Of a DNA stretch of 64,000 nucleotides, positions 21,497-34,225 are shown piece by piece. The stretch spans positions 1,240,001 through 1,304,000 of the forward strand of contig NC_085889.1 of the NCBI RefSeq assembly GCF_035222375.1, read 5' to 3'. Position numbers and translations under genes: made by a program. This stretch comes from Podospora pseudocomata (taxonomy: Eukaryota > Ascomycota > Sordariomycetes > Sordariales > Podosporaceae). Positions within the stretch are counted from its first letter, which is position 1. Each line of letters opens with the position of its first letter. A model generated the notes under the pieces. It saw only the letters and a program-made list of their open reading frames with translations, was not told the DNA's origin and ran no database searches.

Positions 21497-21567
21497 GCAT
21501 CAGTGGTTTAGTGGTAAAATCCATCGTTGCCATCGATGGGCCCCGTGTTCGATTCACGGCTGATGCA
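21497..21567 (+). tRNA. tRNA-Gly (anticodon GCC), intronless
   Basis: A 71-nt cloverleaf: acceptor GCATCAG/CTGATGC, D-arm with AGTGGT, anticodon stem CATCG/CGATG closing the loop TTGCCAT (anticodon GCC), T-arm CCGTG-TTCGATT-CACGG, discriminator A. A T-rich tract starting about 22 nt downstream (TTTTTTTCTTCC) fits a polymerase III terminator. Confidence 0.96.
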
Positions 21568-22349
21568 TCTCTTTTGCCATTTCTCTCTCTCTCTTTTTTT
21601 CTTCCTTTTTTTCCAGAAAAGCAACCTTCTCACTGCAAGGTGACATCGGCCATTTTTCCTCCTCAACTGAGGCTGTCCAAGACTCAAAACACAAATGTCG
21701 CAGCTTTCAGTCTTTCAACCTTCGAAGACCTGTGAAAATGCGACCTCTTGGCACCTGCTCGTCGCTCTCAGGGACTCTTTCACCACCAGCAGAGAGCAAC
21801 GCCAGATAGAAACTTGGTTCAAGCGAGCTCTGTCCCCGCAAGTCAGCCACAGTAAAGTTCACCATCTCGACTCCTATTGGCGAAATGCTTTGAGCCCTCG
21901 GGAGCCTCGAGCCTGAGAAGCGACTCTACTGTCGGTAAGCACCTGTGCCATGGATGGCACCGACATTTATGTTACCTTGGGTGGATAGGGGCTACTTTGT
22001 TTGGTTGGGCCAAGACAAATGGATCCATGTTTTGTTAGAGCTATGATGACTGCAATTTTTGGGAGTATTGTTCTCCAGTTTCTTCAAGCCATCCAACACA
22101 CCTTATCGACATGAGCGCCTAATGTATACTTGAAGAATCAGAATGGCGCAACATTACGAACAGGTTTAGTCCCCGTTGGACCACAACGAGCAGGGCTTCA
22201 GACCACTCGCCTACGACAGCTTCAAATTAGGGAACTCAACACCAGACAGTCAGCAATAGCAAGTCCTCCACCAAAGCGGGTCAACATTACCATCAAAACA
22301 AGGAGATCAGGCCGGCGCACGCCTGGCTAACAATAGCCCGAACCCACAA
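21568..22349. other. Intergenic region, no gene seen
   Basis: No supported gene. It could include the decayed 5' end of the membrane-protein relic that follows. Confidence 0.4.
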
Positions 22350-24698
22350 GTGACTCCGTTCTCTGAGAAGGACGTTCCGGATGATGGCTATAGAACTGAA
22401 CTACTTGACGACAAAGGCATCCGGGTTGTTAGGAGACCATGGTGCCACTCTCTGTTGACATGGCGGGCCTTTTTCACAGTGGCAGTCCATCTAATACCTG
22501 CCACTCCTACGAGCTTTCTGGTACTTCTCAACTTCAAGCCAGCATTCTGGTTCGGCTATGATCTCAGTTCGGGATCTGCTCCCCACCTCTTCTCTGCATG
22601 CTTCAGCTGGCATCAAAGTTCCACGAACTGTTGGTCGTCGCCTCAATTGCGGCCATTACCCACACAGCGTTTACACGAAGACTCAACAAATCAGGGATCC
22701 CACGCGGTCTCGCCATCGATAGTTACCGTGTGGGCGACATCGCATACACCTTCAGTTCGCCATTAAAAAAAGCCTAGTTGACCAAGTCCAGCTGTTTTCT
22801 GGCTCTGCTGCTACTTTTTAAGACGATTCTAGCTATGCTGACTGGTCCTGCCTCCGCCATTCTCCTTGTCCCCATTAAGGACTAGTTCTCCTCCCCAAAA
22901 CTTTTGGTAATGTTCAAGGCCCAGTATCATCCGATCGTCCCGGCGATGGAACCTGGCCATCTGTCATAGGTGGTCTGGAGACTACTCCATTTCTTTACAA
23001 TTGCCAAGATGACAACTGGGCCATGGCTTATTGGTGCCCAAGCGCGGGCCATCAAGAACTCTGAAGCTGGGTGAGAAACTGGCAGCACATGGGTTTATCA
23101 GACATCATTGCTGTCGTCAACCTGGTTGATTTGACTCGTGGTCAAGTCAAGATCAACACGCTCTGAGATTCGGACCTTTACCTCAACAACACCTACAACT
23201 CGACAGTTGCCACGACAGTCTCAATGCCAACACTGCGAACCATCACCCGTTTTCTCAACTACATCAACGCCGTATCGATCGCGGCACAGGAAGAACCCGC
23301 CTTCACGACATCGGGGCTATCTCACACGCGGAAGATTTCAGGATACAAACATCACCTGAGGCAACAGACCTACTCCAGCCCTTTGTCCAAATTTACCAGG
23401 TACTGCGTCAGGGCAAACGCGACGAACTCTCCGAGAACAAAACACTCATATTCAACAACCACCCCAAAGCCATCCAATGCTTCGATGATCAAGACTGCAA
23501 AGCAACGCTGGTGGCAGCTCAAAATTCAAGACACCCCTCCCTCAGCAAGGCAATGTCTCTGTCAAGATTCAGGCACCTAACATCACCAAAAAAGAGACAC
23601 ACCCAGTCCCTGTCTCTGTTAGGTAGCCTTCCACCTTACTTCAACCAAACCGAAAATAAAGTCAAGCAAGCTGTTCTCGCGTGCACAGTGATGACTCATT
23701 GGGTGCCCGCCTCCCCGGTTAGAGTCTCCCTCAACGAGAGCGAGTTCATCGAGGAGTTACGTCAATACAACAGCCCTGATAATGTTGTGGAGGGCACAGC
23801 AAAGATGATCCAGATCACGGCTGGGTGGTTGCCTTTTCTTAATAGGGTGATGGGAGCCGAGATGGAGAGCCCGCACAAGACTGGCAGGACACATACGCGT
23901 ACTGATAAGCTAGTTAATTTAGGGATGAAGAATACTCCTTTGGGGATGGGTCTGGGGCGGGGAATTCCGGGCCGGGGTTGGATTTTGACAAGATGGGGGA
24001 TTTTGAACCAACTGAAGACTTTGAACTGTTCAGCAGCAGGGCACTTTTTGAGAAGGTTTTCAGCGGGGTGTCTGGGGATGGGCTTGCGAGGATGCAGTCA
24101 CATGGGCATAGCCAATTGACGATTGCGTCAAACGAGACAGCGACTGTCATGACACATTTGGATGTGCAATCTGGTCCTTTGGCGGGGAATATGGTTGTTG
24201 ATTGGTCTAGTGGCAGGGGCGTCACGAGATTGGGGGAACATATGGAGTTTTATGGGAGTGCTGATTTCATCTGGGAGCGGGTGGAGAGTTATGTCAACTT
24301 TCCTCTTGAGGCCCAGAAGTATGAGTATGGGTTCGGGAAGCCAACGGAGGGTATGAAATTCGCTTTGGGGTGATGCTGACTTAGTTGGATGTTCTGTTGG
24401 TGTATGTTGGGTTCGTCCTTTCCCGTTTTTGCTTGGAAGAGGGAGTGGCAGGGAGATCAATGTCACTTGGCGAGACTTGCATGATTTGCTGACTCTGGCT
24501 TGGAAGTCGGAGACGTATGTTACTGTGGCGGGGAAGCCGGGGGATATGAGAAAAAGGGGGTGTTCCCACTGCAGAGACTGCAGAGGAGTGTGTTGTGAGG
24601 GAGAGTTTGAGCTGGTGGATCGGAGAAGGACTGGGAAGGAGATACTGAGACAGGAATACTTCTTAATCTCGGGTCTCATAGACAAATACCGTGGGTAG
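22350..24698 (+). pseudogene. Relic of a large fungal membrane protein (frames scattered)
   Basis: Pieces of one protein family lie in order but in different frames. An N-terminal segment with SLLTWRAFFTVAVH is at about 22,450. LASKFHELLVVASIAAITH plus RGLAIDSYRVGDIAYTFSS is at about 22,605-22,770. NVVEGTAKMIQITAGWLPFL is near 23,800. ALFEKVFSGVSGDGLARM, THLDVQSG and PLEAQKYEYGFGKPTEG lie at 24,030-24,370. The distal segment NVTWRDLHDLLTLAWKSE is near 24,470. The FHELLVVASL-type helix and the terminal W-L-LAW/N-S motif are typical of an uncharacterised multi-helix protein family abundant in Sordariomycetes and Eurotiomycetes. Several frame changes and stops mean it cannot be expressed as one protein. 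The family assignment is from memory of the pattern. Confidence 0.55.
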
Positions 24699-26991
24699 AA
24701 AGCATCAATATCAAAAGTAATCCAGGTGACTGTTAGTAACATGTAAACTCGTTGTGCTCAGCCCCCGTCAAGATGGTGTTGGCAAAGCTGCCCTTTCTGC
24801 AGAAGTCTCAGACGATCCCATGAGGTGTCATATATCAAGATCGAAGACAACTTCGGATACCTAGGTAATTTTCTCTTGGACTGTTGGCACCAACGACACC
24901 GCTACCCAAAAAGCTCGTCCTTCCAACCCCATGTCTCTCAGGACAAGGCCAAGTGAAGACACCGACATTCATCACATGGACACTGTCCCGCAACATCCGA
25001 CATGGCAACATCCGTCTGGATCACATCCAGTAGATCAAAGGCAGCCAATTGCGCTGATCTCGTTACCTAATTGGGTCCTGCTCAAGGTAGATTGCTTCCC
25101 AACAGGGCCATGTTTGACCGCAACTTCACCAAAAGCAACGCCTGGAATCAATATTGGCAAAGAAGGCTGGCTCGACAACCCTCCAAAAGTAGATGTAGAT
25201 GGTGTGAGCTCTTTATGCATTCTTACCACCTTATTGTTGTTCAGTCAACTCTTGGTGGCGCTATAATTGACAAAAGGTTTAGAAGTTCCACGCCTGAGGT
25301 CATGCTGTACAACCCAGGGGAGTCTTAGAATGATTGTGTGTTGTGGTCGAACCTTTGCTGTGCCACGCAGAGTTGTGGACGCTTACTGTGGTCTCAACAC
25401 ATTGAACTCGATTGGCTGGGTCATGCCGGATTTAGTATGTGGCTTCATGAGATCCATCACCTGTGTCCATACCGGTAACCACCCGGCAATCGCGATCCGA
25501 AACATGTGGCGTTGTATTCTCCCTTGGCATACGGCTTCCAAGCATACAGAAAGGGATCAATAGATCGATCTTGATGCCGACCTCCGATCCTCTTCACCAT
25601 GGGCTTTTGGGTACCATCGGCGCTTGCCCAGCTTGTGCAGGAGAAGCAATGAACCTCTACGGCTGTGCTAGCACACAAGAGGGATAGCTGCGCGGATCAA
25701 GCTTCGCGGAAGGAAGGCAAGCGGGGAGGCCACCGGCCCTTCCCGGCCACCATCGGAGTTATTGATATTGACCTACCAGTTCACCATGTTGAATAGAGCT
25801 TAGCTCTGGGTGATTGAACCCTTTGATTTCTGGGGTACCCTGTCTCGGCTGTCAAAGATCTGCTGGCGGTGGATGGTACTGCCGATCACTGCTGGGCATG
25901 ACGACCTGGTGCTGGCACAGCTGACTCGGGAACTCTGTGTTTGGGCTAGCGCCATCTCGCAAGCTATTTTAGCCTCAAGATCTGCGATGTCAACTGTGGG
26001 AAGGGATCGTTCCACTGCAGATGCCACATCGCGTTTTTTCTGAAGAAGCGGGATTGGCACTATTGGGTATTGGGGCTTGATTTGTCTATCCACTCGCGGC
26101 CCTGCGATCTCTTGCCGAGTCGGCCCTGTTACGGGTATGCCAGTTCATCAGAAAATCATCTGAGCTTATACCAACGTCGGCGAGTTGCTGGAATGGATGC
26201 TCTTGCCCGGTAACCTGGAAGCATGACTCCAGGCATGAAAATTGGACCCCAACCAAAGGCACCATGTTTCAACTGTTTGGATTGCCCGGGCGCGGTATTT
26301 GAGCCGGCCTGTGTCTTAATTTCAGCAGAAATGGGAAGTGAATTCGATTGCCAGGCAAGACACTGCAATGGCTGCAGAGGAGAGACTGGGAGGGTGAGAA
26401 GCCATGATCGCCGCAGGAGGTATGCTTTCGTGAACAGTCACGGTTTGTGACGTTGTAAAAATTGAAGGCTTTGCGTTGCCAAACGCGGCGACATGAGGTT
26501 GCCTGTAAGTGGTTCACAGATTCTGACTCGGCTTAGGAGGATCTAGGGGTTCCACAGCGATCTCAATGGGCCTCGCTCACCGCGATGCTATGGCATCTGA
26601 ATCATTGTCATCTCAACAGAGTAACCCGTCTGAGTCTAGCTCAAGATCCTCGGCATTCCTCCCATGTGCCTCCATTGAAAACCCTGTCCGTGACTCATGC
26701 CAGGACCACCCTGTTGCTGATCGTCGCGAAGCTTGGCTTGAGGATCACTGGATAGAGCTCTGCGCGGCAACTGCGCTTTCCATGTTTTCCACGACAGAGC
26801 CTCGCTGAAAGTCGGTGACTTGGTGACAGATGGACGCGAGATTGGTCTATAAGAGGCCCTCTCATCCTCCAGCTTTATCCAGACATCTTCTCCGTCACTC
26901 ATCACAGCTCTTCATCCAACAGCCCACCCACACTCAACCACTTAACCCAACACCTTTCCAGCCTTCATAAGCTCACTGCACAACCGCCAAA
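24699..26991. other. Long intergenic region, no supported gene
   Basis: About 2.3 kb with only short frames on both strands. None shows a signal peptide, domain or splice pattern I can defend. The 3' end is the promoter of the next gene: CCAAT-like ATTGG followed by TATAAG at about 26,848, then a CT-rich leader. Confidence 0.4.
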
Positions 26992-27735
26992 ATGGTCTCT
27001 TTCCGCAACATCATCGCTGGCACTATTGCCCTTGCTGCCCCCGCCATGGCTGCTCTCACCTCCACCCAGATTGCCGATACGCTCCAAACCTTGACAGCCA
27101 AGTCCCAGGCTCTCCAGGCTCCCGCTCAGCAGATCACCATCCTCAACGGCCCTCTCATCGTCGTTGGCCTTGGCCCTTTCCCTGTTTGTCCCCTTACATG
27201 CCTACCCTCCAAGTGAAAGGCTATTAATTCCTCCGCCAGCAAATCATCCAAGGTTTCACTGAGATCATCACTATCACCACTGCCGCCGTCCCTCAGATTG
27301 TTGCCACCCCTAGATTCGAGCTCGACGCCGACCGGAAGACCGTCGCCGACGCCTTCCGCGAGTTTGTCCGCGTCCACCAGGTGCTTCTCAACATCTTGAT
27401 CGGAAAGGCTGGCCTCTTCCAGACCGTCCCCATCATTGGACAGCCCGTTGCCGCCGTCCTTCGCCAGCTCGAGTCTGTTGTTGATGTGAGCCTTTTCTAC
27501 CACTAAGCATGACTGAACTTGAACGCTGACCAGACAGTCTGCTGCTTTTGCCCTCATCGATGTCGTCGCTGGCACCAACGGTGTCCCCGAGCAGGCCAAC
27601 TCTCTCGGCAACACCATTGAAATTGCCATCAAGAGCTACGAGGGTCTCCAGGTTACCAAGCGTGAGAATGTCATTCCCGCTGCTGCCATCAAGGCCGCCC
27701 CCATCGGTCGCCGCGCTCAGATGATCGCTGCCTAA
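26992..27735 (+). CDS. Secreted UVI-1/HsbA-like protein
   Basis: Three exons, 26992-27183, 27240-27485 and 27538-27735, with introns of 56 and 52 nt, give 211 aa. The signal peptide MVSFRNIIAGTIALAAPAMAAL is followed by TSTQIADTLQTLTAKSQALQAPAQQI and then helical, alanine/valine-rich sequence. The second intron joins ESVVD to SAAFALIDV without disturbing the pattern. The KSQ-LQ-PAQ motif and the all-helical character recall the UV-inducible UVI-1 and hydrophobic-surface-binding (HsbA) proteins of filamentous ascomycetes. The protein is presumably secreted or wall-associated. Codon use is strongly C-biased at third positions, typical of highly expressed fungal genes. A TATA-like box lies about 140 nt upstream. 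Confidence 0.75.
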
Positions 27736-28411
27736 GTTGCTGGATGGCGGGCTTTGGTCTAGAGAGAAGATACGAATAATGCTGGACACGATGCTATGGA
27801 GGATAATGGGATGGGGGAAAAGTTGTGAGTTGGACAAGCGGTACCTAGTTAGCGCTGAATTTACATGCTTTGCTTTTGCTTTCACTTACATTACATTTCT
27901 GCGCCCTTTGTAACAAGTTGTCAATCGTGTCTTTACAGGCTCTGGCTGCCGCTATTGGCTAGCTGCTGCATCATCACAACTGTTTAAAGAAGGAAGGCGA
28001 TGTGACTCTGTCAATAAGCAATTCAGGGGTTCAGGGGCTGTCATGGTGACAAAGAAGATGGTCTGTGCACACCCACTGCGGATTTGTCGGATTTTCAACT
28101 CTGGAACATACTACATACATACGTCAAAGAAGTGGGATGAAGAGACAATAATTTCGCTGATTTGGCCATGTGCTGAAACCCACAAGCCCGACAATCTGGT
28201 CCGAGTTGTTGATCAGCCCGTGTAATTGGCTGCCGGGTAACACCGGTGATGTCACAAACCTGGCTGCTGGGTCAAGGCTTGGCAATTTGGGGCACAGGCA
28301 CAGTTGCATCATAGCTGTCGATCAGCAACATAAAATAACCAGCGACCCTCTCCATCAGTGAGACAATGTTTTCATCCACATACTATACATAGCATCGTTA
28401 TACCGGCTACC
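27736..28411. other. Intergenic region between the UVI-1-like and PAF-AH genes
   Basis: No gene seen. It contains a poly(A)-like AT-rich downstream flank and the promoter of the next gene. Confidence 0.45.
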
Positions 28412-29998
28412 ATGAAGCCATTCCCAGAAGCTCCCGGGGGGCACACCCCTAAGACCTTCCCCTTCAACCTCCTCCGATGGCGATTCCTCCCCATCTTCCT
28501 CGGCCTAAGCTACATCCTCTACTGCAAACTCACCTCCCAACCCATCTTCGCCCATCCACTCCCCCAACACACTGGCCCCTACGCCGTTGGCGCAATCGAT
28601 ATCGAATCCCCCGTTATGCCCGTGCGCACCATTGACACAGCACGATTCAAGGCAACTTCCACCCCCGCCTTCGACCTCCAAACCGTCCTCTTCACCGTTT
28701 ACTACCCCACCACCTACGCCGCCGCCAAAGCCTCAACCGTCAAACGCCACCCTTGGATCCCACGACCACTTTACCTCCGTGCTCAGGGTTACGCCAAGGC
28801 GGCGCACATCAGCAACTGGCTTGTCAATAAAATCTTTGAGATTGCACTCAAGACGCTGGCCGGGAGCATCACCATCCCCGCTGCGGTTGACGCCCCGCTA
28901 AGCGACACCGCGACAAGATACTCCCAGTTTGCGACTTCATGGGACAAGGCAGAGACACAGGAGCAGGTGCTGGAGAATGCACAGGTGGGAGGTCACCCGG
29001 TTATCATCTTTTCTCATGGGACTGTATCCAGTAGGACGGATTACTCTCATTATGCTGGGGAGCTCGCGGCGAGGGGGTACGTGGTTGTTATGCTTGAGCA
29101 TCGAGATGGGTCTTGCCCGGGGAGTATGATCAAGCGGAAGGGACTGCCGAAGGAGAAGAGGCTCATTTTCGATGAGAGTGAGGTTGAGACTGCTGATGGG
29201 AGGGAGATCAGCGTGGAGGACTTCCACAAGGCGCAGCTCAGCTTTCGGGAGGCGGAGATTGAAGAGGCGGTTAGGGTTATGAAGTTGATTAATATGGGGC
29301 GAGGCGCGGATGTGTATGAGTTGAACCCCAGAGGCGAGGGGGTGGATCTTGTTAACTGGGCCGGGCGGTTGAACACAGATGAGATGATCGTTGCCGGACA
29401 TAGTTATGGAGCGACTGGGGCCATGCAAGCTTTACGTGGAGGGCCGACGCCAATGAGGCCGTTCAAGGGCGCTATCATCCTTGACCCTGGGAAGCAAAGC
29501 GGTCCGTTGAACAGAGATATCAACGTCCCCATGCTTGTGGTGCACAGCAATTCTTGGAGCAGCAAGACGAGCATCTTTTATGGAAGGGCGCACTTTGACA
29601 CGGTGAAGGAGATCGTGGAGGAGAATAATGAGAGGGGGAATCCGACCTGGTTTATGACTTCTCTGGGCACCTCGCATCCCAGTGTGACGGACGCGCCGTT
29701 ATTGGAGCCTTGGATTCTGAGCTTCACGACTGGGGCAACAATTGATGTTTATCAGGGGTTGAGACAGTATGTACATGTTGCGGAGGACTTCTTGGCGTTT
29801 TTGGGTGATGGAAAGGCAAGGGGGTTGCTGGCTGAGAGGGCTGAGTTTCCTCAGTACGACGCTGGTTCTGGGTTGGGGATGTGGCAGCCTGGTCAGGGTG
29901 ATAACCAGCAGGCTTGGGAGGAGAAGGGGGAGTGGTGGGATTGGAGGAGTTACTGGCAGATTCATGTGTCTCCTGCGGGAAATGGTGACAAGAACTGA
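28412..29998 (+). CDS. Platelet-activating-factor acetylhydrolase-like lipase
   Basis: A single exon of 528 aa from the ATG at 28412 (MKPFPEAPGG). An in-frame ATG 54 nt upstream is less likely because the family begins near the former. One N-terminal helix (RFLPIFLGLSYILYC, about residues 26-42) suggests a membrane anchor. The alpha/beta-hydrolase core shows the oxyanion strand VIIFSHGTVSS, EHRDGS, the nucleophile elbow GHSYGATG with S331, acid D358 in ILDPGKQSG and H422 in TSHPS. The PAF-AH family hydrolyses short sn-2 acyl groups of phospholipids and oxidised lipids. Fungal members are uncharacterised. Triad residues are assigned by eye from the usual order. Confidence 0.85.
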   Translation: MKPFPEAPGGHTPKTFPFNLLRWRFLPIFLGLSYILYCKLTSQPIFAHPLPQHTGPYAVGAIDIESPVMPVRTIDTARFKATSTPAFDLQTVLFTVYYPTTYAAAKASTVKRHPWIPRPLYLRAQGYAKAAHISNWLVNKIFEIALKTLAGSITIPAAVDAPLSDTATRYSQFATSWDKAETQEQVLENAQVGGHPVIIFSHGTVSSRTDYSHYAGELAARGYVVVMLEHRDGSCPGSMIKRKGLPKEKRLIFDESEVETADGREISVEDFHKAQLSFREAEIEEAVRVMKLINMGRGADVYELNPRGEGVDLVNWAGRLNTDEMIVAGHSYGATGAMQALRGGPTPMRPFKGAIILDPGKQSGPLNRDINVPMLVVHSNSWSSKTSIFYGRAHFDTVKEIVEENNERGNPTWFMTSLGTSHPSVTDAPLLEPWILSFTTGATIDVYQGLRQYVHVAEDFLAFLGDGKARGLLAERAEFPQYDAGSGLGMWQPGQGDNQQAWEEKGEWWDWRSYWQIHVSPAGNGDKN

Positions 29999-31631
29999 GG
30001 CAGTAGTGATCTGTCTTGACTGTTAAATCATTGTTTTCAGCAGGAGAGTTATCGGTGTCAGGCATGTCCATGATTAATGAATAAATTACGACAAGACTTT
30101 TCACACCTCTGGATTACACCATGATATTTCTCGCCTCTACCGGCACTCAGCTGCTCGCAGCAATATCTATTCAGCGGTTGTAATATGTCATGTGCCCAAC
30201 AGTCCAACCCCACCACGGGTGGAAGGGACTCACTACACCCTCAACAAGACAGTAATTCTCTTCTGGCTGTTGCTTGATGTTGTTCCATGGAGGCCTTGAA
30301 TTTCAATCTGGATAAAAGCTACATATCTTGCCCAGGAGGTCCGGTTCACGGTACCCCGAAACCTCGACAACACACATCATGCTCAACAGATTTCCAATGC
30401 TAATCCCAGAAGGCTATGCTTCAGATCCCCCGCGTAGACTGGTCTCTTGGCTTTCGACTTCCCTTCATCATCCTTCACATCCCAAATGCGCTTCCAACGA
30501 TAGGCAGGCTCCATAGTCTTTGCTTGACGTCCGATGGTCCCATAGGTGCTTGTTCCAGGTTATGCATTGTTGATTGATAGATTTCCCTCTCGAGCATATG
30601 AAATCCCCCGCTCTGCTCATCGAGCACATGGTGAATATCTGGCGCCGAGATGGTGATGAATCCGAGGAATGTTCCGGGTTAATTGCTGGGCTGCGTCTCT
30701 CCATACGGCGAGATTGCTTGTTGGTGCACACGAAGTGCAAAATAACAGGGTGTGGGCATCTTGTTATACCAGTATCTTTGAACATGGCTAATGTTTCCGT
30801 AATAGAGCGGAGGTTGAGCATGCTTTCCCAGATATTCAGATATAAATAACTACCGGCTTACCTTTGATATGTCGATGATTGCCACACGTCAACGAACCAA
30901 CCACCGTGAACACGGCCAACAACACCGTCGATGCCACTGAAAGAAGGGGTAACTGCACGCTGTGAACCAGTAGTCAAAGTGAGGTAGACGATCACAGGCT
31001 TCGCGGTTATTAAGAAGATGATATTGGCCAACCTGAGATATTGAGGAACTTGGCAGCGGCTTGAGGCCACTGGGCACGGACCACCTGACGATGGATAAAT
31101 ACGCGTCTCTGAGATCTGTCTGTATTCCTAGACCTTCTTCATCCTCATCACGCTCTTCGAGGCCATTGAAGATCATTAGCCTGAATTCAACCATGAGTTC
31201 CAAGCCCTGATAATACAGCCCTTGTCACAATGATCGTTAAAATGACTTTTTGCCTTCGTCATGTCACTTCATTGATGATTCAGTCTCAGTCATCCAAGGC
31301 ATCTCCTGAGTGCTAACCCTGCAGTTCCATGTCTGTATCATGAGGGCTGCCATTAAACTTGAATATTTTCCGAACTCACTAACCTCGTTATCTTCGATAC
31401 CTATGGAGTCACGGAGTAATATTGACTTTGGATTATCGAGATCGCCATTCATACCACGCTCCAAATGGCGCTGTGATACATGTATTTGCCTAGGGTTGGT
31501 ATCTTGTTGTTACCGGCTTGAATAAATACAATGATGATACCATAACCTCCTCTAACTACCAACGAATTACGTCCATCCTCGATTCAAATCCCAAGGTATT
31601 CCACATTCCCAAAGTTAAAACTCCACCATCC
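29999..31631. other. Long intergenic region, no supported gene
   Basis: Several short frames on both strands without motifs. AT-rich patches around 31,490-31,620 precede the 3' end of the minus-strand family copy. Confidence 0.4.
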
Positions 31632-32240
31632 TCACAACGGATCCTCCCTCTTCACCCCTTGAACTAAAAACCAAGATATCCCCCCACCCCCATCATACGG
31701 CGTCCTCACCCAAGCCGTCACATAGTTATATATCTTATCCCCCTCATCTTTATCATGATACCCATTCACCTCCGCCACCGCCGCCCAAGACCACACCTCA
31801 TCAAGCGAACTGGTCGCCAGTCTGTCCTCCTGATCCGAGTACATCCTTATCTCCCCGGCCCATCTGTACGCCTGGTTTATAATCGGTCAGACGCGTTTAC
31901 ACACCAGGGAGGGGTGAACGTCGTTGGCGAACTTGTCCCATTTGTCAGGGACAAAATCACCGGGGCCGTAGATTCTGGAGAGGTGCTTGAGGATGTGCTC
32001 GTGCTCAAGGACGAAGCCTTGCTCGATGAGGCGGTGGAAGCTTGTTGCGCGGATGATGATGAAGCCGAGGAAGCCGGTGGCTGCGGGGCGGGCGTAGTTG
32101 CGGTGGAGGCGGATGATGAATTTGGCTGGGAATTCGGTGCGGCCTGGGAGGGCACAGATGTCGGTTCAGGGCCGGAGTTTTTCCTGGACACGGTCGGAGA
32201 AGATTGAAGAGGGGGAGGAGGCGAAGTCGGGGTTGTTCAT
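31632..32240 (-). pseudogene. Unnamed paralogous family, copy P1
   Basis: On the minus strand a start at 32240 (MNNPDFASSPSSIFSDR) runs into TGA after EKLRP. The same frame then continues with TEFPAKFIIRLHRNYA, GFLGFIIIRATSFHR and IYGPGDFVPDKWDKF. A stop or a very short GT-AG gap (about 34 nt) follows, then WAGEIRMYSDQEDRLA, VAEVNGYHDKDEGDKIY and SWFLVQGV to the stop at 31632. FPAKFI-x2-LH, SFHR, W-x-G-[EK]-[IL]-R-[MV]-Y-x-D-x-E-x-RLA and the final [CF]LV are shared with copy A at 4.7 kb. One or two stops interrupt an otherwise continuous protein of about 200 aa. No signal peptide or membrane helix. Function unknown. Confidence 0.6.
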
Positions 32241-34225
32241 GGTTGTTGAGATAGGGTAGAAGGGTTGTGGGTGTTGCTGAGATGGGATGCTTCTGATTAC
32301 TTGTTAAGTCAAGATAGGTAGCCTGTGTCCCTGCTGCAGTGAAAGGTAGGTACCAATGGGCTACGTACCTCTGGAGTGTTTATAAGAGATGAGAGCTTGA
32401 CCCGTTGAAAGTGACTGATCTAACTTAGCATGTTCTGTGAGCGATCCATCTCACCCGTCTGTGTGGGTCTAGTTAAAGGTGGACCTGAGGAGCACCACAC
32501 TGGTTGCTTGGCACAGGAATGTCAAAAGATCGATTCAGACGTCCTGTGTCTTGTACCGTGGTAGTAATTGGGCTTAGCTTATGATGGACAAATAGAGCTT
32601 GGATCAATACCTTTATTGCTAAGACTATATCTATAGAGAGCTTAGATGATGTTCTTAGAAAGTGTAAAGATGCGACCCTACCTCACCTGACTCACCTTTC
32701 TGACTTTAGCCCTGGTAACAGTGGCGAAGACCTTGGCCTACGGCTTTCCCCTGATACAATTAACATTTCAAGATACCCTTATTTAAGGATATTATGTGTG
32801 GGAGATCTCAGGACTCGGCTTCCGGCCTTATGGTCTTTATTCTGGGACACCATAGATCTTAAATATTGGTTGGATTTCCATGCTCTTTATCGCTTACCTT
32901 TCTTTTATATCTGGCAGTTAATTTATACCTGTAGTGTGGGTTGCTCCCGTGGGACGGGGCAGGCAGACCTATTCCCATCACTTTTGCTCTGACCCACTCG
33001 CACTGGTTGGTGTGAGGTGTGAGTGTAGGTTGGCTTGCCAGCTCGCTCTACCAGGTTACCCCAAATACATCGTCAGTTACTACACACTTCTTTTGCTCTG
33101 GGCTCACCACAATACCTGTCATCTTTCGGTTACCTAGGTTTGCTTCCACAGAAAGCTTAGGTAGGTAAATAACGTTATTGGAAGGTTTAAATAACGTTGT
33201 ATGAAAGTTGAAATATGGTCTTTAGAAAGCTTAGTTATAGTCTTTAGAAAGCTTGGATAGAGACTTTAAAAAGCTTAGATAAAGTCTTTAAAAAGGTTTA
33301 AATAATATCTATGGAGGGCTGAAGTATCATATATTGGAAGCTAAGACAATATGTAGAACTTCCCCTGGTAGTCAGACCCACACTCTGGATTGCTCTTGAT
33401 TAAAGCTTTTGTTGGTATTTCACACAGTCTTTAAGGCTTCCAGGTTTCTTTTCCTGTTGCCTAGATTTTCTCACATCGTCATCAGTTTTCACCTAATTTC
33501 TGCTTCACTTTTGCCACCGGTGGCCGTCCCACAATCAGTGATACTCCTCCGACTCCATCAACTGCTCAACCAGGACTCTGATGACAGTCTCCGTGACCGC
33601 AACATGCGTCTTGATATCATCGGAAGTAGCCCTGACGGGATGTGTAGGAAGCCAGCGCGGAGTGGCTCACGCCGGCACAGACACATCGCCAGCGACGAGT
33701 ATAGCTCTGACTCGCAAAAGGACGACCCCGCGTCGTCTGGCCGCCCAGATGATGGTTCTGTGAGGAGTTATCTTGGTTGATGGATCACTGGAAACCGCCG
33801 CAATTGGACATTACCGCCCCCACCGCCCGTGAGTTCCCTTCCAACGGCTCGCCAGGCGGTATGCTTCCAATCTCGCGCCATCCTATCTCATCGCCCACCT
33901 CACCTGACGATGCCTAGACTTCAATCTTATCTCATGGAAAAAAGCGGCAAATATTCCCCTAATACGGCCACGCAAGCACAGCCCTTCCCCCGCCTTACTC
34001 ATATGCGACTTGTGGTTTCCAGAGTTCTGCGTACCGGCCACTGTGCTTCTCTTCACCACATTTCCCATCGCACTGTTACTCGAGGAGCGTATCAAGCCGT
34101 GTATGCCGCATCGCGTATCTTCGGTATGTTCCTTTCTTATGATTCCCTTCTCCCTTCCGCTCGCACTCTGGAATCATTCGCATACCAACCGACATTACCG
34201 ACTACAGTTCAGCCCATCCCACATC
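32241..34225. other. Intergenic region with AT-rich degenerate repeats
   Basis: No supported gene. From about 32,560 to 33,370 the DNA is AT-rich. Bases 33,215-33,310 contain four or five imperfect copies of a roughly 22-nt unit around AAAGCTTAGATAAAGTCTTTA. The same words recur, inverted, at 39,840-40,000. Such sequence is typical of old transposon DNA worn down by repeat-induced mutation. The stretch 33,780-34,225 has fragmentary hydrophobic frames only. Confidence 0.5.
33215..33310. repeat. Imperfect tandem repeat, AAGCTTAGATAAAGTCTTTA-like units
   Basis: Successive units read as variants of TCTTTAGAAAGCTTAGATA, spaced about 22 nt apart. The DNA is AT-rich with few C or G residues outside the AAGCTT core. 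Confidence 0.6.
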